A stretch of 64,000 nucleotides of DNA, from positions 39,617 to 103,616 of the forward strand of contig JASANH010000025.1 in NCBI GenBank assembly GCA_030248295.1, read 5' to 3'. The notes under the pieces are model-generated. The model was not told the origin of the DNA, did not search any database, and was given only the letters and a program-made list of their open reading frames with translations. Shown one piece after another: positions 11,591 to 21,680 of the stretch (position 1 is its first letter; every line of letters starts with the position of its first letter). Origin of the DNA: Mesodorylaimus sp. YZB2_4. Taxonomy: Eukaryota; Nematoda; Enoplea; Dorylaimida; Dorylaimidae. Made by a program: the position numbers and the translations under genes.

Positions 11591-12540
11591 TGGCTCTTCA
11601 CAGTTGAGCGTGGCGCTTGTCTCGCTCACAAGGAATCTGCACATCGCTAAAAGTTTTTGGAAGCATCCAGACAAGTGCTAAAACATAGGCCGGGACAAGA
11701 AGAAGCTGTTTTTTAAAGTTTGAGCTGCACCTGAGCGAGTGGTCAAGAATGGCAAGCGATTAAAAAATGACCATAACTTGAGTATGATTAAAAAGAGATT
11801 AAAATGAGATTAAAAAATGACCAGTACCTGAGTGTCAGAACCGGGATTCTGGGTGAGTCTACCTGAGTGCAAGAACAGACAGAGAAAGAGAAACGTGGAC
11901 TGCAAATCGATTTCTCGGCTGTGTGAAGGCTCATTTATACTGGCCACCGAGCTCTCTGTGACTGCGCGCTCAGGACAGAGTTCTCTGCCACTCTGTCACC
12001 GAGAGGGCGTTTATACTGCCTACAGAGTCCCTGATCCAGAGCGCACTGTCCTGCGTTTTCAGAAACTGGAACTCTGTCCCTGCGTCTAGAAAGGCGCTGT
12101 CCCAGAGAGGCGCTAGAGAGACGAAACCATTTTCTGCTCTTTGCACAAATAGGCGAGGCGCGGCGCGAACCAGTCGGAAACGGGGGCTTCATGCCGGACC
12201 GAGATCCTATACGATTAGAATACGCGAAAACAGAACGATGTGATAACCATATGCACAATTGCTTTTCTGTAGCGCTTTTGATCGATTAGAGTGGGGTAGA
12301 TGGAAAATATTGATACGGCCGATAAGAATAAAAATCATGAAAGAATCGTATAAGAATGACCGATCAATTAATGCCCGATCATTCGCCGAATGACTGACTG
12401 ATTAATCCGCTGTTTGATATGATCGGGTGATCGATATGATCAGCTGGTCTGATCAATACAACGAGCTGATCTGATCGATCTGATCGGCTAATGGATCGAT
12501 CGGCGAATCATATCATCAAATCAATCAAACAACAGATTGA

Positions 12541-12714
12541 ATGATCGATCACCCGATCAATCAATCGATCACCCGATCAATCAATCGATCACTCGATCAA
12601 TCAATCGATCACTCGATCAATCAATCGATCACTCGATCAATCAATCGATCACTCGATCAATCAATCGATCACTCGATCAATCAATCGATCACTCGATCAA
12701 TCAATCGATTGATA
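12541..12714. repeat. 20-bp tandem array (CGATCACTCGATCAATCAAT)n, about 8.5 units
   Basis: Head-to-tail 20-bp units. The first two carry CACCCG, the rest CACTCG. The array is translatable in several frames as Ser/Ile/Asn/Arg/Asp repeats, but this is a by-product of unit length and not evidence of a gene. Flanking DNA (12400-12540 and 12715-12800) is also unusually rich in GATC and CGATCA. Confidence 0.95.
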
Positions 12715-13005
12715 TTAATGAACAGATCGATCATATTGTTTGATCAAATGGTCACAACGATCAATTGAATACTCGAGTCAAACAACATGATCAATACATC
12801 ACACATAGCCCATGATGTGAGGATCAGAGGGTGAGCTCTTTGAAAGGGAAAAACTAGGCTCCGAAAATGAGGAAATACAGGTCAAAATCGCCCTCGAACC
12901 GAAATTTTGACTTCATTTTCGGATTCAGCTATAAAAACTGCATCGGTAAACACTCTGTTCAAAATTTTAGAGACGATCGTCGATTTTTAGGATCGATAGA
13001 AACGA

Positions 13006-13056
13006 GTCCCTGCGTTTTTGCACAAACTTTGAATTTTTGTGCAAAAACGCAGGGAC
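13006..13056. repeat. Perfect 21-bp inverted repeat, 9-nt loop
   Basis: The arms at 13006-13026 (GTCCCTGCGTTTTTGCACAAA, 20+1 bases) and 13036-13056 are exact reverse complements. It lies inside the TIR element at 11926-13282. The CCCTGCG core also occurs singly near 12075, so it may be a recurring sub-repeat of the element. Confidence 0.85.
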
Positions 13057-13630
13057 AGAGCGCGCAGGGACACCGATTGGGGACTCAGTACGGGCGCCTA
13101 GTCCTGGTCGCTTTTATGCTTATTTTCCTAATTTTGGTGCATTTATACTGGTCCCCGACTTTTCAGGGTCCAGTGGAGTCTGGGACAGAGTACAGTAATC
13201 CTCGAACATGAAAATCTGAGACCATTCCAAGCGGTGCGCCGCTCTGTCACAAAGAACTCGGTGGCCATTATAAATAAGCCTTGAAACATCGTTTTATCGC
13301 GTTAGAACGGAAAGAATTTTTAATTTCAAAAGAAGGAATATTGCACGATTGAGAAGGTGAAAAGCTTGATACGCAAAATTTGAGAGAATTCCGATGTACA
13401 GTAGGCTGATAGAGGCTAGAATTGAATGACATGTGTTTTTGTTCCAGGCCAAAGCTGCCGTTGCTTCGATTCGAAGCGGTCGAATTTTGTTGGAAAACGT
13501 GCAGAAGGAGGTAAGAATTTTGTATGACGAATTGGAATGGCGTACTCTGTGAATCGATATCGCAATCACCTGATCGATATCCTGATTGAAGAATAATTTC
13601 AGATCATTGGCAATATCTGATGCTAGCATC

Positions 13631-14026
13631 CATATCCTGATCACCAGATCGATATCCTGATCATCAGAGCGATATCCTGATCATCAGAGCGATATCCTGA
13701 TCACCAGAGCGATATCCTGATCACCAGAGCGATATCCTGATCACCAGATCGATATCCTGATCACCAGATCAGTATCCTGATCACCAGATCAGTATCCTGA
13801 TCACCAGATCAGTATCCTGATCACCAGATCAGTATCCTGATCACCAGATCAGTATCCTGATCACCAGATCAGTATCCTGATCACCAGATCAGTATCCTGA
13901 TCACCAGATCAGTATCCTGATCACCAGATCAGTATCCTGATCACCAGATCAGTATCCTGATCACCAGATCAGTATCCTGATCACCAGATCAGTATCCTGA
14001 TCACCAGATCAGTATCCTGATCATAG
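13631..14026. repeat. 20-bp tandem array (AGTATCCTGATCACCAGATC)n, about 19-20 units
   Basis: A regular 20-bp satellite. Variants are arranged in blocks: the 5' units read GATATCCTGATCAtCAGAGC, then GATATCC...CACCAGAGC, then a homogeneous run of AGTATCCTGATCACCAGATC to the 3' end. Each unit holds the palindrome TGATCA and a second GATC. The block pattern fits expansion from the 3' side. It ends about 160 bp before the first visible CtIP exon. Confidence 0.95.
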
Positions 14027-14187
14027 GATAATTTCTGATCAGTAGCAATTTCTGATACTAGCATTAATATCCTGATCGCTAGATCGATTTTCTCCAATTC
14101 CGAGCTGGTTGAAATTATGTCTTTTATTTTGCTATTAGAGAACGATGCGACTGGTTTATTCGAAAAGTAGTCGGGACACTCGCCATT

Positions 14188-15103
14188 ATGGTTTCCGAAT
14201 CAGATACTATTGGCCAAGTCATGGAAAGCATAGGAGCCGAAGTCGGCATCGAAGCGAATCAAAATTGGATAGTGGAGGAGGGTAGCAAGGTTGGAAGCAG
14301 CGTGGCCAAGAAGCGTGCCATCGTCAAGAAAACTGTCGGCTGCGACCCGCGCGTCCAAGTTCAGAATAAAACAAGAGGCGAAGGACCGCTGGCTTTATCG
14401 AGTCCAGTGCATCAGCCGTCAAGTCCAGTTTTGTCCTTGAATGACTCAATTTTTGATGCCAACTTTGACAAGTAAGTGAGGAACTTCCTCTCTGCTAAAA
14501 TTTACTTTTTTGCATGTTGTTGGTTAAAGAGGCCACCAAAGCCAGTTTGGCATGTATGCGTTAGAAAAAAAACGAACGTGCCAAGCTCTGCGGACATGAA
14601 TGCCCCGCATGCGAAAAGGTAAGGGTTCTTGCTTCGGACTTCTCTCAAACATTCACAACGCACAGACCATTGTAGTACTTCGATGCATTGAATCTGACCC
14701 CGAAGTCAAGGCAAGAACGAGTCAATCAGATCAGTCGGCACCGATCAACACACAGACCTGTAAAGAAAGCAAGGACGCCAGAGCACTTTTGGGAAACAGG
14801 ATTTCCAACAACGCAAGAGTGTGTGGATAGAGGTATGTCCAGTTGTCCCATGGAGCCAGATGCCAGGCTCAAGCAACTCGCTGCACATTTTCAGGTTACC
14901 TGAAGCGGGATTTTGATCCAAACAAGCTGAAAGCCAGGAGAGAAGCCAAGAAGAAGGAAGAAGAGAAGGAAAAGGAGAGATTGAAAATACCTGTTATCAC
15001 AATCGAATCTAGCGCAGATTCTGTGTCGTGGGATCCATCCTGGGACCTATTTGACCCTCCACCCAGGAAAGTGCGGCAAGTGCCTGATTATCGATTTATG
15101 TGA
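14188..15103 (+). CDS. CtIP/RBBP8/Sae2 (COM-1) homologue, C-terminal exons
   Basis: Host DNA-end-resection factor that stimulates Mre11 nuclease at double-strand breaks. Exons read by splice signals: about 14188-14471, 14565-14618, 14676-14832 and 14895-15103. Exon 2 carries NERAKLCGHECPACEK, exon 3 ISRHR, TPEHFWETGFPTTQEC and DRG, exon 4 YLKRDFDPNK: the Sae2/CtIP C-terminal signature (ERAKLxGHxCxxCE, SRHR, PxxFWxxGFPsTQ). The exon 3/4 junction keeps frame (GTATGT donor, TTTTCAG acceptor). The exon 1/2 join is one base out at an eight-A run, so a homopolymer error or a frameshift is possible. The tail (KKKEEEKEKE, then WDPSWDLFDPPP) is unfamiliar. N-terminal exons must lie upstream and were not found. 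Confidence 0.85.
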
Positions 15104-15444
15104 TCGAGTTATCCATGTGAATGTGAGTAAAGGATGTTTGGTGAAGTGAAGTAGATCAAACAGTTAATTCTGACACTGATTCATCCTTCTGTCCCCCTCC
15201 TCTTTCCATTGTGGTGGGCTCGCACGAACGCACTTTACATGAACAAAAACAAAACCCCAACACAAACAAAAACACCAACATCGAGGCCAATAATCACACC
15301 CAACTCCAATCGAGCACGCTCGTTAGGGCTTCCAAATGATTGTGATATTGCACAAAAAATTCGTGGAAACACAAATCCACCTGACAATACGGGCATCGAA
15401 TGAATGCCTTATGCGCCAGCATCGACCGAACCACCGGATTGGCG

Positions 15445-15510
15445 ATTTTTATCGAACCGAACCGAACCGGCTTTTTTGGACCGAACCACCGAACCGAGCA
15501 ACCAATTTCG
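15445..15510 (+). repeat. CCGAAC-rich simple cluster
   Basis: Degenerate run of ACCGAACC units. The complementary-orientation cluster (GGTTCGG) lies at 16470-16580, with the mariner-like fragment between. A third cluster (GAACCGA) is at 34455-34560. Confidence 0.6.
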
Positions 15511-15807
15511 GATTCCTCTTTTATTGGAAAAAAACGCGGTCATTTTGTTTGAGGCTTCGTTTTAGCTATAAATTTCTCTGTCCCTTTTTCTTAATTATCT
15601 GGTCCTTCCTTCATTATCTTCAAAATTTCAATTTAAAAAATGGTTAAAAAGGAGTGACTTCTGAATATTTTGAAAATATCGGGTGCCATAAAGAATGACA
15701 CTAACATAAATGGCTAGTTTTCTACGGAAGTAGTCGCGGTGTAGTAAACTTACACTAACACAGAAAGATGGAGCATTTGCTTCATCGGGCAGTGCACTCA
15801 CAAATCA

Positions 15808-16191
15808 GTGTCCATAATATGTACTGAGCAGTTGCCTGTACAACAAATGAAAAGTCAAGACCTTAGAAAGTTAGTTACACCACTGGTCATGTCGGGTGAG
15901 GTCACAGTCAATGATTCCGTTCATATGGAAATGGTTTGCCAGCAGCTGAGACATATGGAAGAAAGGTATTTGGGAACAACTGGAGATCTTAGAAAGATGG
16001 CGCGAAGGCTCAAACTCACAAAGATTCAGATAAATGGTGCAGGGATCACTTTCCCTGATTTAATCGAAGCTAAGCGTTGGCCTCTGAATAGTCCCGATTT
16101 GAACCATTGGACTACTCAGTCAGTCTGGGAAGAATTCGCTTATGCAATGAACTGGGATCGCCCTAAAGTCCAAAGCAACTCTAAAGGCTGA
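15808..16191 (+). pseudogene. Mariner/Tc1-like transposase C-terminal fragment
   Basis: The diagnostic part is EAKRWPLNSPDLNHWTTQSV, followed by WEEFAYAMNW: the conserved W-P-x-x-S-P-D-L-N block (usually SPDLNP with the last catalytic Asp) and the W-x-E-L that follows in DD(34)D/E transposases. The Pro after PDLN is His here, which is unusual. The first 80 residues contain no recognisable DNA-binding or DDE motif and may be rearranged. Inverted CCGAAC clusters lie on either side but no clean TIRs were found. Confidence 0.5.
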
Positions 16192-16469
16192 ATTAAAGCC
16201 TGCCGAAACGAATTCGTTTGGATATTGTGAAAAAAGTTGTGCCAGTTGGTACTTCGGCTATATCGCGTTTTAAAAACGAATGATGAACAAAATGGCTAGC
16301 AAAATAGGTCAAACTGACTCGGAATCGAATGCTGAACACAATGGTATCAAATTTACCGCGATAACTTGCAGATTAAGGCTGGTAGAAGACGAAATATTAG
16401 CGGGTCATTCTTTATGGCGCTCGATATAGATGATGATACTTTATGTAGGATGTGCTAAGGGTGAACATA

Positions 16470-16580
16470 GAAAATTCGGTTCGGTTCGGTAGGTAGGTTC
16501 GGTTCGGTCGGCTCGGTCCGGTTCGGTTCGGGTTCGGTGAGATTTGAGAAAAAGTTCGGTAAGGTTCGGTTCGGTGCAAA
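16470..16580 (-). repeat. GGTTCG-rich simple cluster
   Basis: Degenerate (GGTTC)n/(GGTTCG)n run on the plus strand, complementary to the cluster at 15445-15510. On minus it adds a spurious Arg/Thr/Glu/Pro tail to the neighbouring transposase reading. Confidence 0.65.
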
Positions 16581-16619
16581 AACCGTGTTTGGTCGATCCT
16601 GGCTTATGCGTGCAATTCT

Positions 16620-17757
16620 TGCAGGTATTGAGGGGTGGTGGGAAAGGCGGTGGGCGATCAGGGCGCAAGCCAAATGCAAAGAAGGCGTATTGGCTTATTG
16701 GAATAAATTGATGGTGGCTGAACAAGTGATGGACCAGCGATTTCAATTTGATAATATTATCGCGTTGATACAGATTGATGTTAAGCTTGCTCACCGCCGC
16801 ATGATCGTAAAATTTCTTGACAACCCCTTGCCATTGACGATTATAAAAGACGTCTAGCGGCTGGGTCGTCGCCGTGGCTCCAGGGGAAATCACCATTCTT
16901 TCAACCTCAACGCCTAACTCACGCAGGCTCTCGGAACTATCCTGCTGCTGTTGTCTACCCCAAGAGTCTAGAATCAGCAAGCGTTGCTCGTAACGATTTG
17001 GGACAAAACATTCGAGACGTAGGAGTCGATGTGACTGGTCTGGCATTTTCCAGACTGTGAGCAGCTGACGATCACATTTGATGGTCGAAAGTACGTCTCT
17101 TTTACCATTGGGCCCATCTTCCCGCCGACTTATTGGGTGACCAAAAATAAGGGCGACTGCAGCCGGCCAGTCAAGCTTAATGTGGGCATTATTGTGTGGG
17201 AGTGAGTCGTTTTGGCCATCGACTTGATAGCGATGGGTGTTGCATGTTCGCCCCTGAGTGAAAGCGTACCCCCACTGTAGTACTCGTATTGATAGCCACT
17301 TTGATCGGTGTTGAGCAGCATTCTTGGATCATACTGGCCCAATTTTCCCAACACTTGCTGTCGGAACACTGCTGCTGCTGTTTCGGTTTCGGCCGCCTTT
17401 TGTAACTTTGACGCTGCCCAGACTTTACTAACTTTTCTTGATACGACATCGTGCCGTCGTTGCCAATTGGAGACCCACCGACGGCTGACTGGCGATAATA
17501 AGCCGATAGTTGATGCTGCGTCCACTGCCTATTGTCGCAAGTCGTTTTCATGGACAGGCAGCATGTCGGTCCTTGCTCTCTCGAACCGCTCCGTCACGAT
17601 GGCGTCAACACGTTGCCACTTATCAGCCCTTGTACCGCTATTCGCCACTTGCTTCTTGAAGCGCGAAAATTGGGCCTCCAAAAGGACACGATATTGTTTT
17701 TTTACTGATGCATACGTCTTCCGCCTTGAACCTTGGCCAGCGTACGCCCACGGCTAA
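16620..17757 (-). pseudogene. Tc5/pogo-like DDE transposase relic
   Basis: Cut-and-paste transposase. Blocks in order on minus: an N-terminal basic helical region (RRKTYASVKKQYR), a helix-turn-helix-like RRWVSNWQRRHDVVSRKVSK, the first catalytic block LNTDQSGYQYE with TLSLRG, then THSHTIMPTLS and SPLFLVTQ, the second block LLILDSWGRQ, and SPGATATTQPLDVFYNRQW, typical of the TQPLD region of Tc4/Tc5 and pogo transposases. The frame is broken by a TAG near 17530, a stop after FLVTQ and a frameshift near 17000. It starts right where the Maverick ATPase reading ends, so the element may have inserted there. TIRs were not located. Confidence 0.8.
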
Positions 17758-17764
17758 AGAAAGG

Positions 17765-18130
17765 CTAGGAAATAAAAGCACGTAAGACGAGTTCTGAACG
17801 GCGTGTCTGAAGGCCACGGACTTGAAGTTGGTGGACCGAGCGCTTACTACGATGTCGCATCCGTTCAAAGATAGGTTGCAAGCTAGTTGCGTTAGGATCG
17901 ATCGGTTCGTGCCCAATTCATCGAACATGTCATCTAGCCGTAGCAGGCCCGATTCTCGCGCCCAGTCGGGATTGGAACAGAAATCGATTATGTATTTCTC
18001 ATCGTAGGGGCTTATCGTGAATAGGATATTATTAGACCTGCAAAATTTTCTGATATCTTCGTAAATTTCTTGATTTTCGTGAGCCGTGATTAGCCCTATC
18101 CTCGTGTAGCGTTTCGTGAATGCGTTAAGA
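17765..18130 (-). pseudogene. Maverick A32/FtsK-like packaging ATPase, C-terminal part (copy B)
   Basis: Minus reading from about 18130: RYTRIGLITAHENQEIYEDI, then KYIIDFC, LLRLDDMFDELG, ACNLSLNGCDIVVSA, and FRHAVQNSSYVLLF. LLRLDDMFDE is a Walker B strand with Asp-Asp. The following Asn-Leu-Ser strand and the R/N-SSYVLLF end match Polinton genome-packaging ATPases. The fragment at 62922-63233 carries the missing N-terminal half of the same family (SGKT P-loop, then RIGVLAAH). The P-loop is absent here. The end abuts the Tc5-like relic. Confidence 0.7.
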
Positions 18131-18246
18131 GATGCATGATGGTGAATGCGTATGCGTATGCATCGTCGATGGCTCTAGTGAGAAGAACAAAAGGCCTTTC
18201 GATGAAAAAAGAATAGTTTACTGAGGCAAACAATGAAAAGAGTTTC

Positions 18247-18474
18247 TTAAAATTGCTCAACAGTGTAAGTAGGAGCGACCATCAAGGAGGCCGGCTTGCC
18301 GGGTGCTACAGTTAATATCTTATCAATCTGCGCGATGACTAGCATTACCGTGGCCTCGGGAAGCGGCTGACTAAATGAGACATTAACTGTGAGGACCGAG
18401 CCAGCCGGCGTGGCCGAGAGGACATTCTTGCATTCCAGGCCTGGATCCCGATCCAATCGGCCGATCCGCTTCAA
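18247..18474 (-). CDS. Probable capsid-gene exon or small Maverick ORF
   Basis: Beta-rich short ORF (SVLTVNVSFSQPLPEATVML, later VAPTYTVEQF) between the capsid ORF (18548-19081) and the ATPase remnant, same strand. It may be the C-terminal exon of the capsid gene or a separate small protein. No splice junction could be proven. Confidence 0.35.
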   Translation of the reverse strand: MKRIGRLDRDPGLECKNVLSATPAGSVLTVNVSFSQPLPEATVMLVIAQIDKILTVAPGKPASLMVAPTYTVEQF

Positions 18475-18547
18475 AACAATTTAGATTGATGGGGATGCCG
18501 TACTTAACACTGCGGCGGCACCAACCTCCTCTCTCGCTAAGATTGTA

Positions 18548-19081
18548 TTAGGGCGTCGAGGCCTCGCGAAGGCCTTGTCTCAAGTTCAACATAAACAATT
18601 CGGGTTCTAAGAAGTGAAGGCACGACTCATCGCCCTGATTGGAGGAGGTCAATTGACGCTGTAGAAACTGGTCCCTACACTCGAAACTCAGCACGTGCGA
18701 TTCGAGGTTAGTAACTTGGATCACCAATCCTTTACTCGGCGGCTTTATCTGGATGATTTGCTTAGGAGCGTAAGTGTACAGATCGAATTGTAGTCTCGTT
18801 AGGAAGGGGAAATAGGTTTCGGCCGCCAGCGGATAAAGCCTGAGCTTGTCGAGCAAGTCGACGACCAGGCTCGCCTCGTAAAAGGAGCACCTATCCTTCT
18901 CGGCCTGATCCTCGAAACTGTCCGGGTCGTCAGATTCCAGATACCAGAGCGCCGTATCGTTGCCCCTGAGCTGGGCTTCAGTCGATAGGAAGGCAGCGGT
19001 CGTGATGTAATTTAAAAGACCGAGATTTATCGATGTGTAGCACTCGCGATCGTTGATCGACATGATGACCTTATTGAACAT
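18548..19081 (-). CDS. Maverick/Polinton major capsid protein, N-terminal portion (copy B)
   Basis: The 177-codon ORF contains LWYLESDDPDSFEDQ, SLVVDLLDKLRLYPL, YFPFLTRLQFDLYTY and VIQVTNLESHVLSFECR. This fits the N-terminal jelly roll of Polinton/adenovirus-type capsid proteins: the Gly/Asp-Leu-Leu-x-x-L strand, a loop with Pro, an L-x-x-L strand, then I-V-x-x-L-x-S-H. It is collinear with the shorter fragment at 8516-8851. A full capsid is several hundred residues, so this is incomplete unless joined to further exons such as 18247-18474. The protein would form the icosahedral shell, implying a virus-like ancestor. Confidence 0.6.
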   Translation of the reverse strand: MFNKVIMSINDRECYTSINLGLLNYITTAAFLSTEAQLRGNDTALWYLESDDPDSFEDQAEKDRCSFYEASLVVDLLDKLRLYPLAAETYFPFLTRLQFDLYTYAPKQIIQIKPPSKGLVIQVTNLESHVLSFECRDQFLQRQLTSSNQGDESCLHFLEPELFMLNLRQGLREASTP

Positions 19082-19295
19082 GCTATTGACCGGGTTCGAG
19101 CATAGTCAGGCTGTGTCGTCCGGACCGAGATTCGACCCGTCCGTTTTGATGATTTTCAGTCGAACGCTCAAAAACACCTCGTTCGACAGGTGGCAATTGT
19201 TGCTGGCAGTATAGACGAAGCTGAGTTTTGTATCGGCCTAAAATACAGGGGAGGTGAATCTAATGACCGACTAGCCTGTCATGAGGCAAAGGTAC

Positions 19296-19613
19296 TTACG
19301 GCGTTAATTGAAAAGGGGGATTCTGATTCGAGTTTACACGTATCAGGCGAGTTTCGCGAATGGCCGTATCAACGAGGGGTGGGTGAACGGGCTCAGGAAA
19401 CATAAGGGGAGCTTCGTCGGGGGCTCGGCCATATTGTTTAACGTTTTCTCGCGAGGGGGCCTTCTTTTTACCATTCTTGGTTTTTTTCTTATTAGCTGGG
19501 TTTCTTCTAGCCCTCTTTGCTGCCTGCTTAGATGATGCTGACTTGTTCTTTTGACCCTTCTTCTTTCTGCGCCTTACTACTTTCTTCTGAATGGGGAGAG
19601 GAACAAGGCCCAC
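19296..19613 (-). CDS. Lys/Arg-rich basic protein of Maverick copy B
   Basis: 105-codon ORF dominated by basic clusters (VVRRRKKKGQKNKS, KRARRNPANKKKTKNGKKK) followed by a Pro-rich tail. It lies between the capsid and penton-like ORFs. The composition fits a DNA-binding virion core protein or nucleolar-localising protein. Same relative position as 9442-9660. Confidence 0.5.
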   Translation of the reverse strand: MGLVPLPIQKKVVRRRKKKGQKNKSASSKQAAKRARRNPANKKKTKNGKKKAPSRENVKQYGRAPDEAPLMFPEPVHPPLVDTAIRETRLIRVNSNQNPPFQLTP

Positions 19614-19804
19614 TTCTTGCTTCTGGTTCGCCGTTGCTTCTGGCGTCTGGGTCGCGGCGACTGGTAGGGTGCTTTTGACGGAGGGGACTGCTGGCTTGAT
19701 TAGGATAAAGGTGATGGGCGAGGCGTACGCGATGAAACGACCGGGTACTCAGTTGACACCAAGGACATCAAAAAATACCAAGCACACTGCCAGAGATGCG
19801 CAAT

Positions 19805-20077
19805 TTACTGGCTGACCACTGGTTCTAAATTTCCAAGACAATATTTTGATGAATGCTTGGCCAAGTAGAATACGAGGTTACAAACAGGTGAGTTCTGGGC
19901 GATATCTGCCTGTCTTGGGTACCAACTGTCGGTGCTGCAACCGACACACAGCCGATAATGGGGGGCAAAGCCAGCACCAAACGGTATCGGCTGCGCCAAG
20001 TTGCAAGTCAGGTACAGCACACGCTCGTCCCGGTCGAGGCTAGTGACTGGGCCCAAAACAGATTTGACTAAATGCAC
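19805..20077 (-). CDS. Maverick penton-like / minor capsid ORF (copy B)
   Basis: Carries RVLYLTCNLAQPIPFGAGF near residue 20, equivalent to the block in the copy A ORF at 9743-10072, then a Cys-containing segment (RLCVGCSTDSW). It sits directly downstream of the integrase on the same strand. I infer a single-jelly-roll vertex protein from the strand pattern and gene order; the evidence is modest and the ORF is shorter than a full penton protein. Confidence 0.4.
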   Translation of the reverse strand: MHLVKSVLGPVTSLDRDERVLYLTCNLAQPIPFGAGFAPHYRLCVGCSTDSWYPRQADIAQNSPVCNLVFYLAKHSSKYCLGNLEPVVSQ

Positions 20078-20190
20078 AGTTCACCTAGGCCCGATTCTTA
20101 TAGGCGTTGCTAACTTCGCCTCAAATTGATTGCCGTCAAATTTCACTTCAGGCGACTTACTATCGAGCCAGACAATTTCGGCACCGTTCA

Positions 20191-21261
20191 TCAGCTGACT
20201 TCGACCAAATCGTCAAAGCAATAAAATCCTTCCAACGGTTTTCCAAAGTGGTCGACGAGCTTTGCCACGGCAACACTGCTGCGAGGTATGGACACGGAAC
20301 TAACAGTGAAAATTTCGGGAGAACTCACGCTGCCTTTATACCCTTTCCTGGATAAGTCATCATATCTCGCTCTTATCATAACTCGTGATCCTGGTGGGAA
20401 TTTAGCTGGCACAATAGGGCGTGATTCAGCATTTTCGCGTTTCTCACGCGACACTTGCTCCTGATTAACCGAAGTGATGTCCCTTGGGGCTCGATTCCCC
20501 AATGACCTCATTCGAACGGAATTCAGGCCTTTCAACACCTCGTCTAGCAACTCTTGCGTTAGCTTCTTCGAATTTCGCTCTTTGAAAACTCGATAAAGCC
20601 GCGTCATCAGCCGCTTAAAACCATTTTCGGCCAGCGTGGCCTTGCTAGGATTCAGGGGGTTCCAAGCGCCTGGTTTTTCCTCGAAACTCCCATTCTCCTT
20701 CAGAGTCTGTAGAAAAGTGTCGTTCTCGTATTCCGTGACTAGAAGTTAACCGAGGATGTGGGGAGTAAAGACGGCTAGGAAAAAGCTACACACCGACCTG
20801 AGTCAGCCACTAGTTACAATTGCGGGAGGGAGACCAGCCTGATTGACGATATCTCGAAACGCCTGGCTCACGTTTTTCGCTTTAAGCGAGCTGACGAGAC
20901 GGGCGAAGATCTGTCTGAAAAGACAGAAGTACTCTAGATGTAATACTGGAACAATTCACGCTTACCTGCTGAGGGCATCTACCACCACAATAAAAAATTT
21001 ATTCTGACTGCTTTTGATATCTTCTGGAATGACGGCAGAATCCATAAACCACTTCTCGTGTAAGCTATCGGCCTTTACTGGATCACGCCTGAAGTAACGT
21101 TTCCTAATGGGTCTAAATTCAGTGTGGGAAGGCTTGGCGCTCAGGAAATTCTTAATCATCTTCTTCGTCACTTTGAGACCTTTTTTAGCCAGTCCATGTA
21201 TGTAGTTCGTCAACGCGTGCGAATCCAGCATCCCCGCCCGCGTCCGAATATAATCGCTCAA
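20191..21261 (-). CDS. Maverick retroviral-type integrase with introns (copy B)
   Basis: Exons on minus: about 21261-20968, 20915-20800 and 20738-20191. Exon 1 has LTNYIHGLAKKGLKVTKKMI, FRPIRKRYFRR, then the core strands with WFMDSAV and FIVVVDALSR, ending at a GTAAGC donor. Exon 2 has FARLVSSLKAKNVSQAFRDI. Exon 3 has ATLAENGFKRLMTRLYRVFK (the Glu-containing helix) and an SH3-like YKGSVSSPEIF...FGKPLEGFYCFDDL. The second catalytic Asp is not evident at the exon 2/3 junction, and phases there do not join cleanly, so activity is doubtful. Best preserved of three integrase copies in the window. Confidence 0.75.
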
Positions 21262-21469
21262 GTTTAGAAATGATATCCATTCGTATGACCTGTATTGGAG
21301 CTAGTGAAATCAAAGATGAGTCAGTGTAGTTTGTACGATATTAAGTATCACCGGCGAGGTCTAGGGCATCAGCTGAAACACTTATCAACGTGTTTTATTG
21401 TCTCCCGCACTCGTGAGCATAAGCCAGACGCGTATGGAGCTCACTCTATTATGGGCACTACTCACGCGT

Positions 21470-21680
21470 TCACTCTTTCATCTTCTGTTCAAAATAGTCA
21501 TCGATCGCTTGAACGATTTTCGTTCTTGGAACACCGTTTTGACGCCCCCGAAACGCCAGCGCTGGAATGAGCAGCAAGATCTTGTCCTTGTCGAATTTCA
21601 ATGTGTTCCAGCTTCCTACCTCTTTCACCAACGCTTTGCCTTCTTCGTCGAGATAAAGAGACCCTGTTCACGCTTCTTTC
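21470..21680 (-). CDS. Small unrecognised ORF in Maverick copy B
   Basis: Minus reading with SLYLDEEGKALVKEVGSWNT, FDKDKILLLIPALAFRGRQN and TKIVQAIDDYFEQKMKE, ending at a TGA at 21470-21472. It has an even composition and a clean stop but no ATG and no family I recognise. It lies just upstream of the integrase and is probably an exon of a Maverick accessory gene. Confidence 0.35.

Larger units (their letters stand above)
11926..13282. mobile_element. TIR-bounded non-autonomous element carrying a satellite array
   Basis: The left end (11926-11963, AAGGCTCATTTATACTGGCC...) and right end (13245-13282) are imperfect inverted repeats of about 38 bp, agreeing at AAGGCTyATTTATA and TGGCCACCGAGyTCTyTGTGAC. 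Inside are further copies of TTTATACTG (near 12010 and 13143), a hairpin at 13006-13056 and the GATC-rich array at 12541-12714. No transposase is encoded. A MITE-like element that captured or generated an internal satellite is the simplest reading. Target duplication was not identified. Confidence 0.55.

Noticed and set aside
12537-12768. Ser/Asn/Ile/Arg repeat protein
   Set aside because: It is the translation of a 20-bp satellite; several frames are open for the same reason.
12541-14026. CRISPR array
   Set aside because: Units are contiguous 20-bp repeats with no spacers, in a eukaryotic context.
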